NCBI RefSeq assembly: GCF_028502605.1
Contig: NC_079233.1
Span: 3,534,001-3,598,000, forward strand
DNA: 64,000 nucleotides
From: Trichoderma breve
Taxonomy: Eukaryota > Ascomycota > Sordariomycetes > Hypocreales > Hypocreaceae
Direction of reading: 5' to 3'
The stretch's first letter is position 1, and each line of letters starts with the position of its first letter. The notes beneath the pieces are model-generated. The model was not told where the DNA came from, ran no database searches, and saw nothing but the letters and a program-made list of their open reading frames with translations. The translations under genes were made by a program, and so were the position numbers. Of this stretch, positions 44,520-56,223 are shown piece after piece.

Positions 44520-46174
44520 TTAGTAAGAAGACAGTTGGTAGCTGCCCATCTTCCTGGGCGGGACCTTTGCCTGGAACATGCGGTCAATCTCGTCAAAGGT
44601 GCGACCCTTGAGCTCAGGAACGTAGAACCAACTCCATGTGGTGGCGATGAGGGCCAGGCCACCAAAGATGAACCCGACCTTGCCCCGGAGGTTGGCCTCG
44701 TCGGGGTTGACCATGTAGGGGATGGCAAAATTGAAGATGATGCCCATGATGGCCTGGGTGGCCGTGGCAAGGGCAATGGTAGGAGCTCGGAGGGAGGTGC
44801 TGCTCGCCTCTCCCAGGATGGCAAAGGCCATGGCGCCGAGACCGATGTAGTAGAAGAAGGCGTAGACGACCGTGAGGGAGGCCTGCACCCACTTGGCGGC
44901 ACCGGTGGGCACAACGTCCATGATGCCGATGAGGAAGAGGATGAGGGTCAGGATGCACATGCAGCCGACGAAGAGGCTACGGCGACCGAGCCGGTTCATG
45001 ACGATCCAACTAACAATGTTACCACCCAATCCGCAGGCACTGACGCCGATGCCGAGGTTGAAGCTCTTTGACTGGGGGAGACCGGCCAGCTGGAAGAAGT
45101 AGGTGGAAAAGCCCATGACGAAGATGATACCGGTGAAGTGCTGGCATACGAAGACACCCATGCTGATGCAGGTTCGGACGAGGTTGGTTCCCTTGAAACA
45201 CTGAATGAAGGAGCCCTGCTCAGAGTTGGAGGCTTCTTCCTCGGCAATGGTGGCCTCCAGGGTGGCGAGCTTTGCGTTGAGGTCGACGTCGGACCCGTAG
45301 AGGGCCCGGAGAGATTTGATGGCTTGATCACGCTTGCCAGCGCGGGCAAGATACCACGGCGTCTCGGGGGCAAAGGGGAGTAAGACGAAGAGGAAGAGGC
45401 AGAAGAAGAGCTGGATGGCAAACGGAGCACGGTAGGCCCACTTGTCGGTGCGCAAGCCAAAGCCCTTGATGGCGGCGTTGGACAGCAGCTGGCCGGAGCC
45501 GATGCCGAACTGCACGCCAGCAGTGGCGATACCACGGAAGGCAACAGGAGCGCACTCGGAGGCAGCAAGAGGCGACAGCGTCAGGTAGAATCCCAGACCG
45601 AAGCCGAGGATGAGCTTGGAGATAAGGAAGGCGGGCCTGATGGTAGAGAACATCTCGCCAAAGATACCTCCCGTGACGATGGCGATGCCGGCCAGCAGTG
45701 CGGCCTTGCGACCCCAGCGATCGGCGACCCAAGAGCAGGCAAATCCGCCAAAGAACTGGCCAACACCGCTGATGGTGTTGAAGGCGCTCAGCCAGTCGGC
45801 GGGGATAACATAGCCGTCTGTGTCATTGTACCAGTAGCCAAAGTCGCGGCGGAAGGGCTCAACGGAGAGCATGCCTCCGTTGACCTGAGCATCGAAACCC
45901 CTGGAAGAGATGTGTTAGTTGAATGAAGTTTAAATCATAAGCTGTATCCAGGGAAAGCTATTCTCAGAACTCACCAGCCAACTCCGGACATGGCCCAGTA
46001 AAAGGCCCAGAAGACCAGGGCGGGGTGGTTGACAAAAACCTCCTTGACGGTCAGCTCATGCTCCCTCTGGATGTCGACTCGCACGGTATCGTCCTTGGGG
46101 TTGATGTCGTCGACGCCGGAAATGTGCGCTTCCAGCGCTGCACCAGAGTGCTTTTCATCGTCAGAAGAGCCCAT
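44520..46174 (-). CDS. MFS alpha-glucoside/maltose-type sugar transporter
   Basis: Model on the minus strand: exon 46174-45975, intron 45974-45901, exon 45900-44520; 526 residues. The join rebuilds SGVGWGFDAQVNGGM at the end of span 1, the equivalent of the fungal maltose/alpha-glucoside permease GFD-x-Q motif. Other sugar-porter motifs are ADRWGRKAAL, PETPWYLARAGKRDQA, MNRLGRRSLF and PELKGRTFDEIDRMF. The acidic N-terminal 45 residues are cytosolic. It probably imports a di- or oligosaccharide with protons. It faces the third Zn2Cys6 regulator divergently across 2 kb, a common layout for a transporter and its regulator, although co-regulation is only an inference. Confidence 0.9.
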
Positions 46175-48168
46175 GATGGCGATGAAGCTTCCTCTTTTCT
46201 GTCTGTCGGTCTGTTCACCACCAAAGTCTGGAAATCTTGGGAGCAGCAGAGACTATGGGGCGGCTGACAGCTTGGCGAGAGCGACAAAGGCAATTGGGAC
46301 AGAGGCGGCCCCGAGGTTCATATACTTGGCAAAGATTATGGTGTGAGGCGATTGCGGTCATCATTCGGCATGGGTTCAGAGTCTCAATCGATGGTGTTGA
46401 TGCATCCCGTTTTGCACTGCAGCAAGTCCCTGTGGAGAGTTCGGACCGATTCTGTGATTGGTAGCGGCTAAAGGAGAAGAAGCACGAGTAGGGCCTAGGA
46501 TGGACGCGGTTGGCCTAGAAGGCGGACGGGCATGAAGACAAAAAAGACTGTGTCGAATAGGGTTTGCAGCCTGGAGAAGTCCGGGGTACGGGTGGGATGC
46601 AGGGGAGGCAAAAGATGGGGAAGGGAAGAGGCCAGAAGCAGAAGCAGAAGCACAAAGAGGTTCTCACCAGCATAAACACAAACACCAGCACCAGTGGAGG
46701 GGCGACGCTCCCCGGCAGTTATGCGATAAGCAGCAAAGCCAACTTTACCTGTGTAAGACGACCGGCGTTGTGATGGCGCTGCTTATAAGACGCCATTGGC
46801 TGCTTCCCCTTGATGGGCGGTTTGTCACGCTGCCTCTCCCGTGGGGTAAAAGGCGAGGGCTGGAGCTAAACCCAAGACTAGCAGATGGCTAGCAACAATA
46901 TGCTGGCGATGCGGGGGTATACGAAGAATTTGATGTGGCTCGATGGGCTGCACAAAATGGGCAGATAGATGGGTGAGGTTTGGAGGCGGACGGCGAGACA
47001 CACAGACCACCTCGTTTATTTTGGTCCGGCGTATTCGCCTCTTTGCATTTCGTAAACATTGATGCCGTAGAGTAACAGCATGGATGATGATGACCATCGC
47101 ATTCACGTTGCACAGTCGAGATGAAATCTGCCGAAGCCGGGCCTGTGCGCCCGTCGGGAGTTTTGGCACATGCATCACAACGGGAGGCGGTAACATCCGA
47201 GTTCTGGAGAGAGACGGGATGACACCGTGGTACTGCAATAACAGAGTGCCAGGTAGGTAGTACGAGTAAGTATTGTAGCATGCAATAACAGATGAAGGGT
47301 GACAAGAACAAGGACCAGGACCAGGACAAGGACGGCAAGGTATCGAAATAGAATTAGAAAAAAAAAGGTTGAAGAGATCAAAACCGACGGCGAATCGGAA
47401 CTGAAACGCGCAAGCCAAGTACTATTACTCATGTACCCTGCCGGGAGCGGGGAAACAAACCGCCAGACAGGGAAAAAAGACGAAGAAAAAATTCTGCTCC
47501 CTGCCGAGATCAAAAGTAGCCTATCCATCCAACGTTTTCTTCACTAACCGCCTTTTGATACTATTACTCACACAACCACAACCACGACCACGACCACTAC
47601 GAGCCATGGATACTATGCCGCCTTTTAATATTAAATCCCACAGCAAATCGGCCGACGCCTCTCTGGTTGGCCCGGCGCTACTCCGAAATCGAGTCGACGC
47701 ACGAAACGAGCCGGTGCGCCTTTCGGTTGAATATCGATCGGCCCAGGAATAGCGGCCCTTGGCACCCCCTACAACCAGCCCCAGAGCCTCTGCAACCCCC
47801 CCAAAAGTGCCCCAAAGTCCCCAGACTGCCCCGGACTCGCCCCCCCTCCTTTTCGGCTCCATGCCCTGCAGCGGCCCTGCAGAGCCCTGCAATGCCCTGT
47901 CGAGCCGCTAACGAGCTTTAGGGCTCCCCCAGACCTGTGGGCGGCTAAAACAACCTGCCGTGGCCCAACCTGAATCATAAAGGACAAGGAGCCACCTGAC
48001 AGCCGGTAGCATCGATCGCGCCTTGCTAGCATCACGTTCAACTCACCACCGAGACTCCCCGAGCCAACTTCTCCCCTCATCCGCAGCCGCATCATCGCGA
48101 CTCTTTCGTCTGCCTCGAGTCTTAGTCGAACCCGGCCTGAAGTGGCCCTCCGCGGCCCTGTGCTGTGC
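46175..48168. other. 2-kb divergent promoter region between MFS transporter and regulator
   Basis: It contains the upstream regions of both genes. There are low-complexity stretches: GAAGCAGAAGCAGAAGC near 46632, GGACCAGGACCAGGAC near 47313 and ACCACGACCACGACCAC near 47579. Frames such as 46825-47418 (minus) have no recognisable domain and look fortuitous. Confidence 0.5.
47606..47752 (+). promoter_or_regulatory. Possible upstream ORF in the leader of the regulator gene
   Basis: ATG in the context GAGCCATGG, 48 codons, ending 417 bp before the main ATG at 48169. If the transcript starts upstream, this could limit translation of the regulator. The transcription start is unknown, so this remains a possibility. 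Confidence 0.25.
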
Positions 48169-50433
48169 ATGCCGCCACCCGCAATGCCGCCGTCTCACCC
48201 AGCTTCAGCTCCAGCGCCAGGGCCACAGGCCGCCCAGCGACAGGAGCCACTGCCCTTTCTCGCAACGGCCCTCTCATATACGGGCGCTTCTGGGCCTGGC
48301 TCTGCTTCCTCGGGAGGCTCAGGTACAGGTCCGGGTACAGGCACCGGCACGGGCTCGGGCATAGGTAGCTTCTCTATCAATGGTAACGGCGTGGCTGGTA
48401 CTCATGCCGCCAACGCCATGGCGCGTCCTCCTGGCCAAGCTGCCTCGCCTCTGTCCATGGCCCTCGCCCCGGATGTCGACGACCTGGATGCCGACGGCGA
48501 CGTCAACGCCAACGGTCCACAGTCGCCGGCAGACGCCGCCGGCATGAACCGCCGTCCGGGGAAGCGTCCGGCAGCCCGCGGCACGGCCTTCTATCCCCGG
48601 AAGCGAGCCAACACGGCCTGCCAGGTTTGCAGAGCCCGCAAGACCAAGTGCGACAACAAGAAGCCCGCCTGTAGCTACTGTGTCAGCGTCGGCGCCACGT
48701 GCATTCAGTCCCCAGTGGATCTGTCAAGCTTCGACCCCGCCAGCCTGAAGATCCTCGATCGTATCGACGAGCTGGAGCGTCTACTGCGGCATGCTGTGCC
48801 CTTGCCTGGCGCTGCCGACGCTGCGGCGCCACTGTCGGCTCTCGCTCCGGCTCCAGGCTCGGCCCTCTCCAGCCAACACCGGCTGCCCCCACTCTCGCGA
48901 TCCAGGGCGTTTGACAGCGCCGGCGGCGGAATCCACGGCCAGAGTTCCAGTGTGAGCAGCCTCTCGGGGCTCAGGAATCCAGATGATGAGCTGGATCTCA
49001 CCAGCCTGCTGCCTCAGCGTGTGGATCACATCCTGCAGTGGCCAGCTTTCCAGAATTCCGGTACCCACCACCATTCGCCAGCCTCATTTCGCGCCCCTCC
49101 CGATGCCATCGCAACCCCTCCTTCGGGGTCGGCCTCGCTGGCTGGCCTCATTGATATGGATTCCCATCGCATATACAGATTGCTGGACAACTTTTTCCTC
49201 CACATCCATTGCAAGAACCCCATCCTCGACGAGGTCTTGGCCCGCCGCATGGTCCTCAACGCCTTTCTGGACGGCATAGACTGGTCTCCCGCCTCGTGCC
49301 TTGCCCTCATAATATGCGCCTTGGGCTGTATTGCCACGCCCTTTGGCCCCAGTGGGGAAACCAAACTGGGCACCCAGACCTACAACGACTCTCAAATCTT
49401 CTTCCAAGCCGCCCAGAAGCGTATCGGCATCTTGCTTGTGCGCTCCGACATTGTGGGGGCGCAGTGTCTGTTCCTGTCGGGCATCTACCTCATGATGGTC
49501 TTCCAGCCCGTCTACGCTTGGCGCTTCTTCTCTCAGGCTTTGGCCGCCTGTCAACATTTCCCCTTTTTGGCTCGAGCCCAGAACCTCAACACCTCTCTGG
49601 ATGCCATGGAGATGGGTCGCCAAGACACCCAAGAGCAAGCCGTCTATTGGTCAGCGTGGAAGTCAGAACGAGAGCTACGACAGGAGCTAGACCTTCCTGA
49701 TTTCGATATCCTCCACTCTGGCAGCACTTTATATCCGCCCTTCTTCCCCGCACCACCGGTTGCCCCGGCCGAGTCTCCGGATGGGCCCGATACCGAGACC
49801 CAGCGTGCTCGTGCCGCCTGGCTCTTCTACCTGGCGGAGATCTCGCTCCGTCGCCTCACCAGCCGTCTCTCCAGAGAGGCGCTAGACCTTCGTCAGCGCT
49901 ATGCCTCTGACTCCATGTTGATAGACATGCTTTTGGACATGATGCCCGAGTACGAGGCCCAGATCCGAGAATGGTCGGACAGCCTCCCCGCGGACCTCTC
50001 CATTCACACTCCTGTGGAGGAGGACGGCATTTGTCGGTCGGTTCTCCGAGGGCGGATGATTAACTTGTTTGAGCAGATATACTGGCCCTTTGTCATGGCC
50101 AGCATCAGTGCTCACACCGCGAGGCGTCCGGTCAAGCCTGCCGTGGCAGAGTTTGCCAAAAGAGGGTTGGAGACGCACATGCACCAGGTGCATGTAAACA
50201 AGCCCGGCTTCCACCACCGACACCATGGAAGCATGTTCATGATACGAGCCTGTACACGGAGTGCTTTGGTTCTATTGGCGGCCGCCAAAGCCGGTTGCGC
50301 GATGCCCACTGACTGGGAGGATTCTGTTTACAAGACTGTCGGCATGTTAGCATATTGGGAGGATGAAGATCGAGACTTGATACATTGGAGATCAACGTTG
50401 GAGCGAGAGCTTGCCCTTGCTCGTCATGAATGA
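48169..50433 (+). CDS. Zn2Cys6 fungal transcription factor (third)
   Basis: Intronless, 754 residues from the first in-frame ATG. The frame stays open upstream to a GTG at 48142, which is not a usual start. Residues 1-140 are low-complexity, with Pro/Ala-rich and then Gly/Thr/Ser-rich runs. The zinc cluster near residues 150-180 reads C-QV-C-RARKTK-C-DNKKPA-C-SY-C-VSVGAT-C. It is followed by a linker and short coiled coil (LKILDRIDELERLLRH). The regulatory domain shows typical fungal elements (IYRLLDNFFLHIHCKNPILDE, ALGCIATPFGP, QPVYAWRFFSQA). A nuclear regulator; its divergent neighbour is a sugar transporter, so a link to sugar metabolism is plausible but unproven. Confidence 0.88.
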   Translation: MPPPAMPPSHPASAPAPGPQAAQRQEPLPFLATALSYTGASGPGSASSGGSGTGPGTGTGTGSGIGSFSINGNGVAGTHAANAMARPPGQAASPLSMALAPDVDDLDADGDVNANGPQSPADAAGMNRRPGKRPAARGTAFYPRKRANTACQVCRARKTKCDNKKPACSYCVSVGATCIQSPVDLSSFDPASLKILDRIDELERLLRHAVPLPGAADAAAPLSALAPAPGSALSSQHRLPPLSRSRAFDSAGGGIHGQSSSVSSLSGLRNPDDELDLTSLLPQRVDHILQWPAFQNSGTHHHSPASFRAPPDAIATPPSGSASLAGLIDMDSHRIYRLLDNFFLHIHCKNPILDEVLARRMVLNAFLDGIDWSPASCLALIICALGCIATPFGPSGETKLGTQTYNDSQIFFQAAQKRIGILLVRSDIVGAQCLFLSGIYLMMVFQPVYAWRFFSQALAACQHFPFLARAQNLNTSLDAMEMGRQDTQEQAVYWSAWKSERELRQELDLPDFDILHSGSTLYPPFFPAPPVAPAESPDGPDTETQRARAAWLFYLAEISLRRLTSRLSREALDLRQRYASDSMLIDMLLDMMPEYEAQIREWSDSLPADLSIHTPVEEDGICRSVLRGRMINLFEQIYWPFVMASISAHTARRPVKPAVAEFAKRGLETHMHQVHVNKPGFHHRHHGSMFMIRACTRSALVLLAAAKAGCAMPTDWEDSVYKTVGMLAYWEDEDRDLIHWRSTLERELALARHE

Positions 50434-51814
50434 CCCAAAAGCGATACCTCTTATGTTGATTTTATTTCTCTCACATGTTTTAACACTTTCCTATATCTTT
50501 TCAATATTTTTCATTTTAATGACAGACATTTCTACTTGTCTGAACCGGGCCGTCAAGGTGGCTTCTTTCTCCTCTTCTCCTCTTGTCCCCATCCCTCTCT
50601 CTAAAGTCGGTGAGACAATACGACATGAGCACATGCCACACAGTCGCAGTGTGTCAACGGCCACATGGCTTTTCGCCTCGTACAGCCAGAATCAAGCATG
50701 ACGCATGCAAGGACGTGACGAAAACCAGGATCAAGGGTCGTCGGTACGGGTGCCAGCCTTTGGCTCAACGTTTAAGCGGCATCTTGGTTTGGCAACTGTA
50801 ACACACTGGTGGCCGGAGTTTTTCTTGCGTGGCTTGCATTACTCCGTACACGTAACGAATCGTTCGGTGATGCGGTGATGCGGTGAGGTGCGGCGTCGGG
50901 GAGTGTCGCCTCAGTCAGCTCCGCGCTAGTGACCAACATTTATTCGACTTGTTGCCCCGGATTGTGGCCATGGATCGCGGCCCTTTGCGAGATGCCCTCA
51001 GCTGAGCTCTTCGGATAATCCGTTGCTCGTTTGCGAGATGAAGAGATGGATTCGATGACAGGATCATGGGATCACATGGACTACCCCGACTTTTCATGTG
51101 TCCTAGTGCGACAAAGAGGCCGACGGCGTTGTGCGATTACGGCGGTTGTGATTGAATGGGATTGAGCTCTCTTGATCCCCTCGCCCTTTCGCTCCATCTC
51201 CTTCTTTTTTTTCTTGCTCTCGTGTTCTCGTGTTTTCTTAGCCGACGTTTGAATGAAATGACGATCGAATGATTCAACGGCCGATGAGCGAATGATCTTT
51301 TGACCTGTTTGTTTTTCTCTCGCTCGATAGTTCACCCCTATCACCTATGCTGGATCAGTTAGTTTTGATTTTCGCTTGATTTACAAGACGAGAATGATTT
51401 ATCCAGGCCTTTAAACCTCACGTTTCCAATCTCTACGATTTGCGTGTTTGATTTTCAACAATTTTTGGAAGCAGGCATTTTTCAGGCAAACATGGTTTGG
51501 TTTATGCTAAATGAAGCAACAGTGTCATCACACAAGATTGTATATGTATATATAAAAACAAAGAGCAAACAAAAGTCTTTCGTACAAAATGCAACGAAAC
51601 CCGCCTTTACTCCCAAAATTTCCACCTATGCGACCGAATCCATGCTCGATGCGTTGCCGACACGTCTACGTGCCGTCGAAGTTCCCCCCTTATAAAAAAG
51701 CCAAAGCCAAAAAGCCAAATCGAGAGCGAGAAGAAAAGAGGAGCAGAAGAAGATCAAAGAAGAAAAAAAATGAAGAAACTCAATCAGGCATGGCGTCCCT
51801 ACTCCTTTACCATC
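50434..51814. other. Intergenic region between convergent regulator and kinase genes
   Basis: T-rich 3' flank of the regulator, a short GATGCGGTGATGCGGTGAGG microrepeat near 50868, and a purine-rich stretch (51690-51780) next to the kinase 3' end. No gene supported. Confidence 0.5.
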
Positions 51815-54197
51815 TTACCTCCGTCCCCGCGTCTCAGAGGCCTCTAGGAAGGACGGATCCTTAATACTGCCTCCTGCGTCGTCTAGTCCCGCGACTGGTC
51901 TGTTGTAGCTAAAGTTGACAAACTGGTCCTGCATCGTCTTTGACAACACAAAGTCGTCGGGCACGGAGTCTTGGGCGGGCTCGTTTTTGAAGATTTCGTC
52001 GACGTTGCTGACGTCGGAAGCACTGGCCTGCCATTCACAACCGTCTGTCAGAATAGGTTCGGGAAGAGGAATCTGGCCCCTGGGTTACACAGGGGCCTCA
52101 TGATGGGTCAGTTGGGGGAAGACTTAGACTTACCACGTTGGGTTTGAACGTCGGTTCGTATTTGCGCTGCAGAAGCTTCTTCCAGTCGATGCCGTGGAAA
52201 AACGGGTGCGACTTGATCTCGGTAGACCCGTTGACTCCCAATCTCTTGTTCGGGTTGCGATCCAGGAGCTTTGTCAGGAGGTCTCTGGCCGCGGGGGGCA
52301 CGACATCGTAGCCGGGGAAGTTGAGAGGGGCCGTTAGAATCTTGCGATACATTTCGTTTGTGTTCTCGTCATAGAACGGCGGCAGACCCGTTAACATCTC
52401 GTACAGCAGCACGCCTAGCGTCCACCAGTCGACTGTCTTGCCGTAGCCCTCGCCTTTGAGCAGCTCTGGTGCTAGGTATTCGGGGGTTCCGACAAAGGTA
52501 TTAGTGGAATCCTCATCCTTCATCTCTAACTTGCAGAGCCCAAAGTCACAAAGAGCAATGTGGCCCTGGTAATCGAGGAGGATGTTTTCGGGCTTTAAAT
52601 CTCGATAGATGACGTTGAAGCCGTGCAGACACTCAAGCGCGCAGAGCAGTTCTGCTGTGTAGAAGCGGGAGCGGTTAATGTCGAAGCGTCCTTCTTTAGA
52701 TAGATGGAAGAATAACTCTCCGCCGTTGACAAAGGCCAGCACGAAGTAGAGCTTTTCGGGAGACTGGAAGCTGAACTTTAACGGAACGATGAACGGGTTG
52801 TTGATTTGGGCGAGCACGGAACGTTCCGCGAGCGTGTGCGTCACTTCGGACCGAGTGATGATTTTAGCCTTTCGGATCGTCTTGATGGCGTAGATGCGGC
52901 CGGTGTCCTTCTTCCGAACCTGCATGACCTTTCCAAAGCTACCCTTGCCAACCAGAGTGAGGAGATCAAAGTCGTCGATGGTGAGCTTGCCGACGCGGTT
53001 TTCGACGAAATTAACGCCAATCTGAAGTTTACCTGTTCCATTTTGTAAGTCAAACCAGCCCAGCCCGCTAAAGGCCTGACCCTGCTGCGGTTTCTCGGCC
53101 TGGCCCTTTTTGCCCGCTTGCGCGGCATCGGGAACGGCTTCAAATCTGGGATTCACGCGGACGGCTCCCAAGAAAATGTCCTGGGTCCTGCCTGTGCCTG
53201 CAGCAGCCGCCGGGTTTCTCATGAAGAGCTGGACGGTCAATTCGCCAACACGGGACACGTCAAACTTGTACTGGGTATTGGAACCAGCCCAGACAGGGTT
53301 CTCGGGGTTTCCATCAACAGAGTTGATGAAGACCTGGTTCTTGTCGAAATCCACCAGAGCGTACGGCATGTACTTGCCCGACACACGGCCGTGGTTGGTC
53401 GGGATGCCCTTGAAGCCCGACCCGGAGGACGTCTGCGGCCTGTCGAGGCTGCCAGAAAAGGCAGAGGCGTTTCGAGTAGATGCCCCCGTGCGCGTAGAGC
53501 CACTCAGCGCATCTCCGGCAGAGTGGGCGCCGGTCGAGTGGCCCGCTGACAGGGCATCTTGATATTCTTCGGGGAGGGAGAGGCCGCGGGCTTCGTAGAG
53601 GGTGAGGACGAGGATGCCAGGTTTCGCGGGCTTTATTACGGGCGCCTGTGTGAGGTCCTCTATTGGACGGGAGAGAGGAAACACAAAGTTAGACAATATG
53701 ATTAAAGAAAAGAGGGAAATGTGTCTGATGGACGTACCGGAGGCTCTCGCATCGGCGATGCTGTTGACGTCAGACGGGGTGGTGGCACCACTCTTATCCT
53801 TGGCCTTGTCTTTGTCCTTGGTAGAGGGTGTCGATGATTTCGAGAAGCCCAAGTGGGTTTCTTTGAGCTCTGTAGAGTGTCATCCGTCAGCAGGAAGAAG
53901 GGAAGAGAATATGGCCACGGAGACATTATGTGGATTGGTGGATCAACTGGCTGGAGGCCGAGGCTGGGGGGTAAGGCTGAGGATATTCAGGGTTTGGCGT
54001 CCGGCCACCAGACCAAGTCTTTGCGCACAGACAAAGCAAGCAGACACGCTGGCAGATTTTGACCGATTGAACATGATGACGATGAGCAGAACGACAGAGA
54101 CGGACATCTAGATACCCAAAGACGCAGCCAAGCCCGGCCGGGATGGGGGAATGCAGAGCAAATCGCCAAACTCACTTTTGGTCAGGTTCCAAGACAT
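51815..54197 (-). CDS. schA: C2-domain AGC protein kinase, Sch9/SchA type
   Basis: Model on the minus strand: exons 54197-54176, 53869-53738, 53659-52134, 52027-51815; 630 residues. The 22-bp first exon joins to give MSWNLTKKLKETHLG, the start I expect for filamentous-fungal Sch9 homologues. The N-terminal half has a C2-like domain (LVLTLYEARGL to LFMRNP). The kinase domain has GKGSFGKV (from residue 289), YAIKTIRK, YRDLKPEN (catalytic Asp 405), DFGLCKL, the activation-loop TFVGTPEYLAPE and YEMLTGLPPF. The last exon carries the AGC C-tail with the hydrophobic motif FVNFSYNRP. It is a cytosolic Ser/Thr kinase of nutrient/TOR signalling (established for Sch9). If the last intron is retained the protein loses its C-tail; if intron 2 is retained, 26 residues are inserted. 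Confidence 0.93.
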
Positions 54198-55526
54198 GGT
54201 TTGCACCAGCGCAGCGAGGCTGGACGATCCAGCAGGGTGAAGGAGTTTGGAGTCGTCCGAATGCGAGCTGCGACTTGGGATTCGAATCTGGGATTACTGG
54301 AATACAAGCCTAGACTTGTGATTCGATCTCGAGATTTGGAATAAATCGGGGGGGTGGGCGCAGGATTCGAGGTTCAGGTTCGGGATGGGAGTTTGGTGAT
54401 TGGAATCAAAATGGAATTGGCTTTCGGATCAGGTTTGATTTGATGCAATGTGACGGCGGCCACTGACGCGGGAGCGGGGGGGAAGCGGCACAGGGGCTGC
54501 GAAGCGGGGGTTGGAGGCCTGTGAGGCGCTGGAAGGAGAGCCCTGGAGTGCTGTGGCGCGACTTTGCAGCGGGCGTTGGCTACTGTGTGTTCATGTTATG
54601 GTGCGCGGACCAGCGTAGAGTTTGATTGATTCCAATTTGCAGCAAGACTGGGCGGATTGGAGGTGAATTGACTTTTCAGATTATGCGCAACAGTGTTCCA
54701 GTACAGTATGAGTATGAATCATGACTTGTACTATTATCATTTCTCAAATACAGAGTCGAGAGTTCTAAGTAGTGATTGCACTGCCTCGTGATGACGATTT
54801 CGTTCAAGGTCAAGCGATAAAATGGAATTTGATCATCACTTCATCCAACAGCAGCAACCAGCTTTAATACCCTTGTTTAGTGCTCATGCACAGCAACCCT
54901 CACGTCCCAAATCGCAAGCTCCAGCTCCAGCTCCAGCATCAAAAGCCACTCAAAATACGGGGTGCATAATCAATCAATGCCTCAACAAGGTACAATGTAA
55001 TCCTTAGGAATCCATCCCCCTGAACAAAAAGCAGCTCCAAATCCCCCACATCATACTCAAAACGTCCCATCTCATATCCCAGTACAGACTAAACAGTTTA
55101 CGAAGAAACCGCGGCCCGGGATTTGTCATTGCCGTTCTCTCTCACTCTCACCTTTTTTCTCACTAGTACCAAGTTGGGCGAAGGGGTCCAATTGCGTCAT
55201 GCACGCGATGCTCAGAAACTGGAGCCGAATCGATGGAATATTTTTTCCTAGCCCCTCATTGGGAACTTTTTTGTCATTTTGTGTGTCTAGACTCGATTGA
55301 ACCTTTTTATTGTAATTATTTTTACTCTTTTGTTTTTTTCCTTTTCCTTGTTTGTAATACAGTCTCGAGGGGGAGAATTATATAACATAACAATTACACC
55401 CTATTTAAATCCAAGCCTCTTTTCCCCAACTATACCTTCAACCAACCAAACTCACAAACCCCTCCTCCAGCAAACCAACTTCCACACAACCACTCACAAC
55501 TTACACCACCACAACAATCGCCCATC
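54198..55526. other. Divergent promoter region of kinase and MsrA genes
   Basis: 1.3 kb between two divergent starts. The kinase side (54200-54550) is G-rich with repeated GATTCGA/GATTTG-like words; the MsrA side is C/T-rich with CAACC/CACAACC repeats in the leader. A CTCCAGCTCCAGCTCCAG microrepeat lies near 54920. No gene supported. Confidence 0.5.
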
Positions 55527-56223
55527 ATGATCTTTAACATCTTCTCCCGCCTCGCCCGTCCCTTCACCACCGCCTCCCGCCTCTCCGTCGCCCCGGAATC
55601 CTCCTCCGCAGCCGCTTCCACCATCCCCGAGGGCGCCCAGCGCTGCACCGTCGCCGCCGGCTGCTACTGGGGCACCGAGCACCTCTACCGCAGACACTTT
55701 TCCGGCAAGGGCCTGATTGACGCAAAGGTTGGCTTCATTGGTGGTGATTTGGACAACCCGACGTACCGCGCCGTTTGTGGCGGAAAGACTGGTCGTAAGT
55801 TATACACAACTCTGATGATATATAACACAAACAAATCAAACCTCAAAACTTCAATACTCACACGTATAAGCAGACGCCGAGGCCGCAGAGCTCATCTTCG
55901 ACCCAACCCAAGTCTCCTACCGCCAGCTCCTCGAGTTCTTCTACCGCATGCACGACCCTACAACCCTCAACGCCCAGGGCCCGGACACCGGCCCCCAGTA
56001 CCGCTCCGCCATCTACTTCCACTCCCCCGAGCAAGAACAAATCGCCCGCGAAGTCACCGAAAAGGCAAACGCCCAGTGGTGGGGCGGCAAGATCGTCACC
56101 GAGATTGCGCCCGCGGGACAGTGGTGGACGGCCGAGGAGTATCACCAGCTGTATCTTGAGAAGAACCCTTCGGGTTATGAGTGCCCGAGCCACTTCTTGA
56201 GGCCGTTCAAGGACCTCGAGTAG
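55527..56223 (+). CDS. msrA: Peptide-methionine (S)-S-oxide reductase
   Basis: Model: exon 55527-55794, intron 55795-55873, exon 55874-56223; 205 residues. It reduces the S epimer of methionine sulfoxide in oxidised proteins, using thioredoxin. The catalytic motif is AAGCYWGTEH, with the nucleophilic Cys at about residue 46 (GCFWG in most bacteria). GPDTGPQYRSAIYF and the C-terminal WWTAEEYHQLYLEKNP are family signatures. The N-terminal 35 residues are rich in Arg, Ser and Thr with hydrophobic spacing (FSRLARPFTTASRLS), which could be a mitochondrial targeting peptide; the same region may be skipped if a later start is used. It is divergently transcribed from the kinase gene. Confidence 0.94.

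Noticed and set aside
46825..47418. Minus-strand frame of 197 codons between transporter and regulator
   Set aside because: Its hydrophobic and Pro/Cys content comes from low-complexity GGACCAGGAC-like repeats read in reverse; overlapping alternative frames exist and no family fits.
53660..53737. Extra 26 residues inside the kinase N-terminal region
   Set aside because: Although in frame without stops, the segment has a GTACGT donor and an AATAG acceptor, and it encodes a hydrophobic stretch foreign to this kinase family; treated as an intron.
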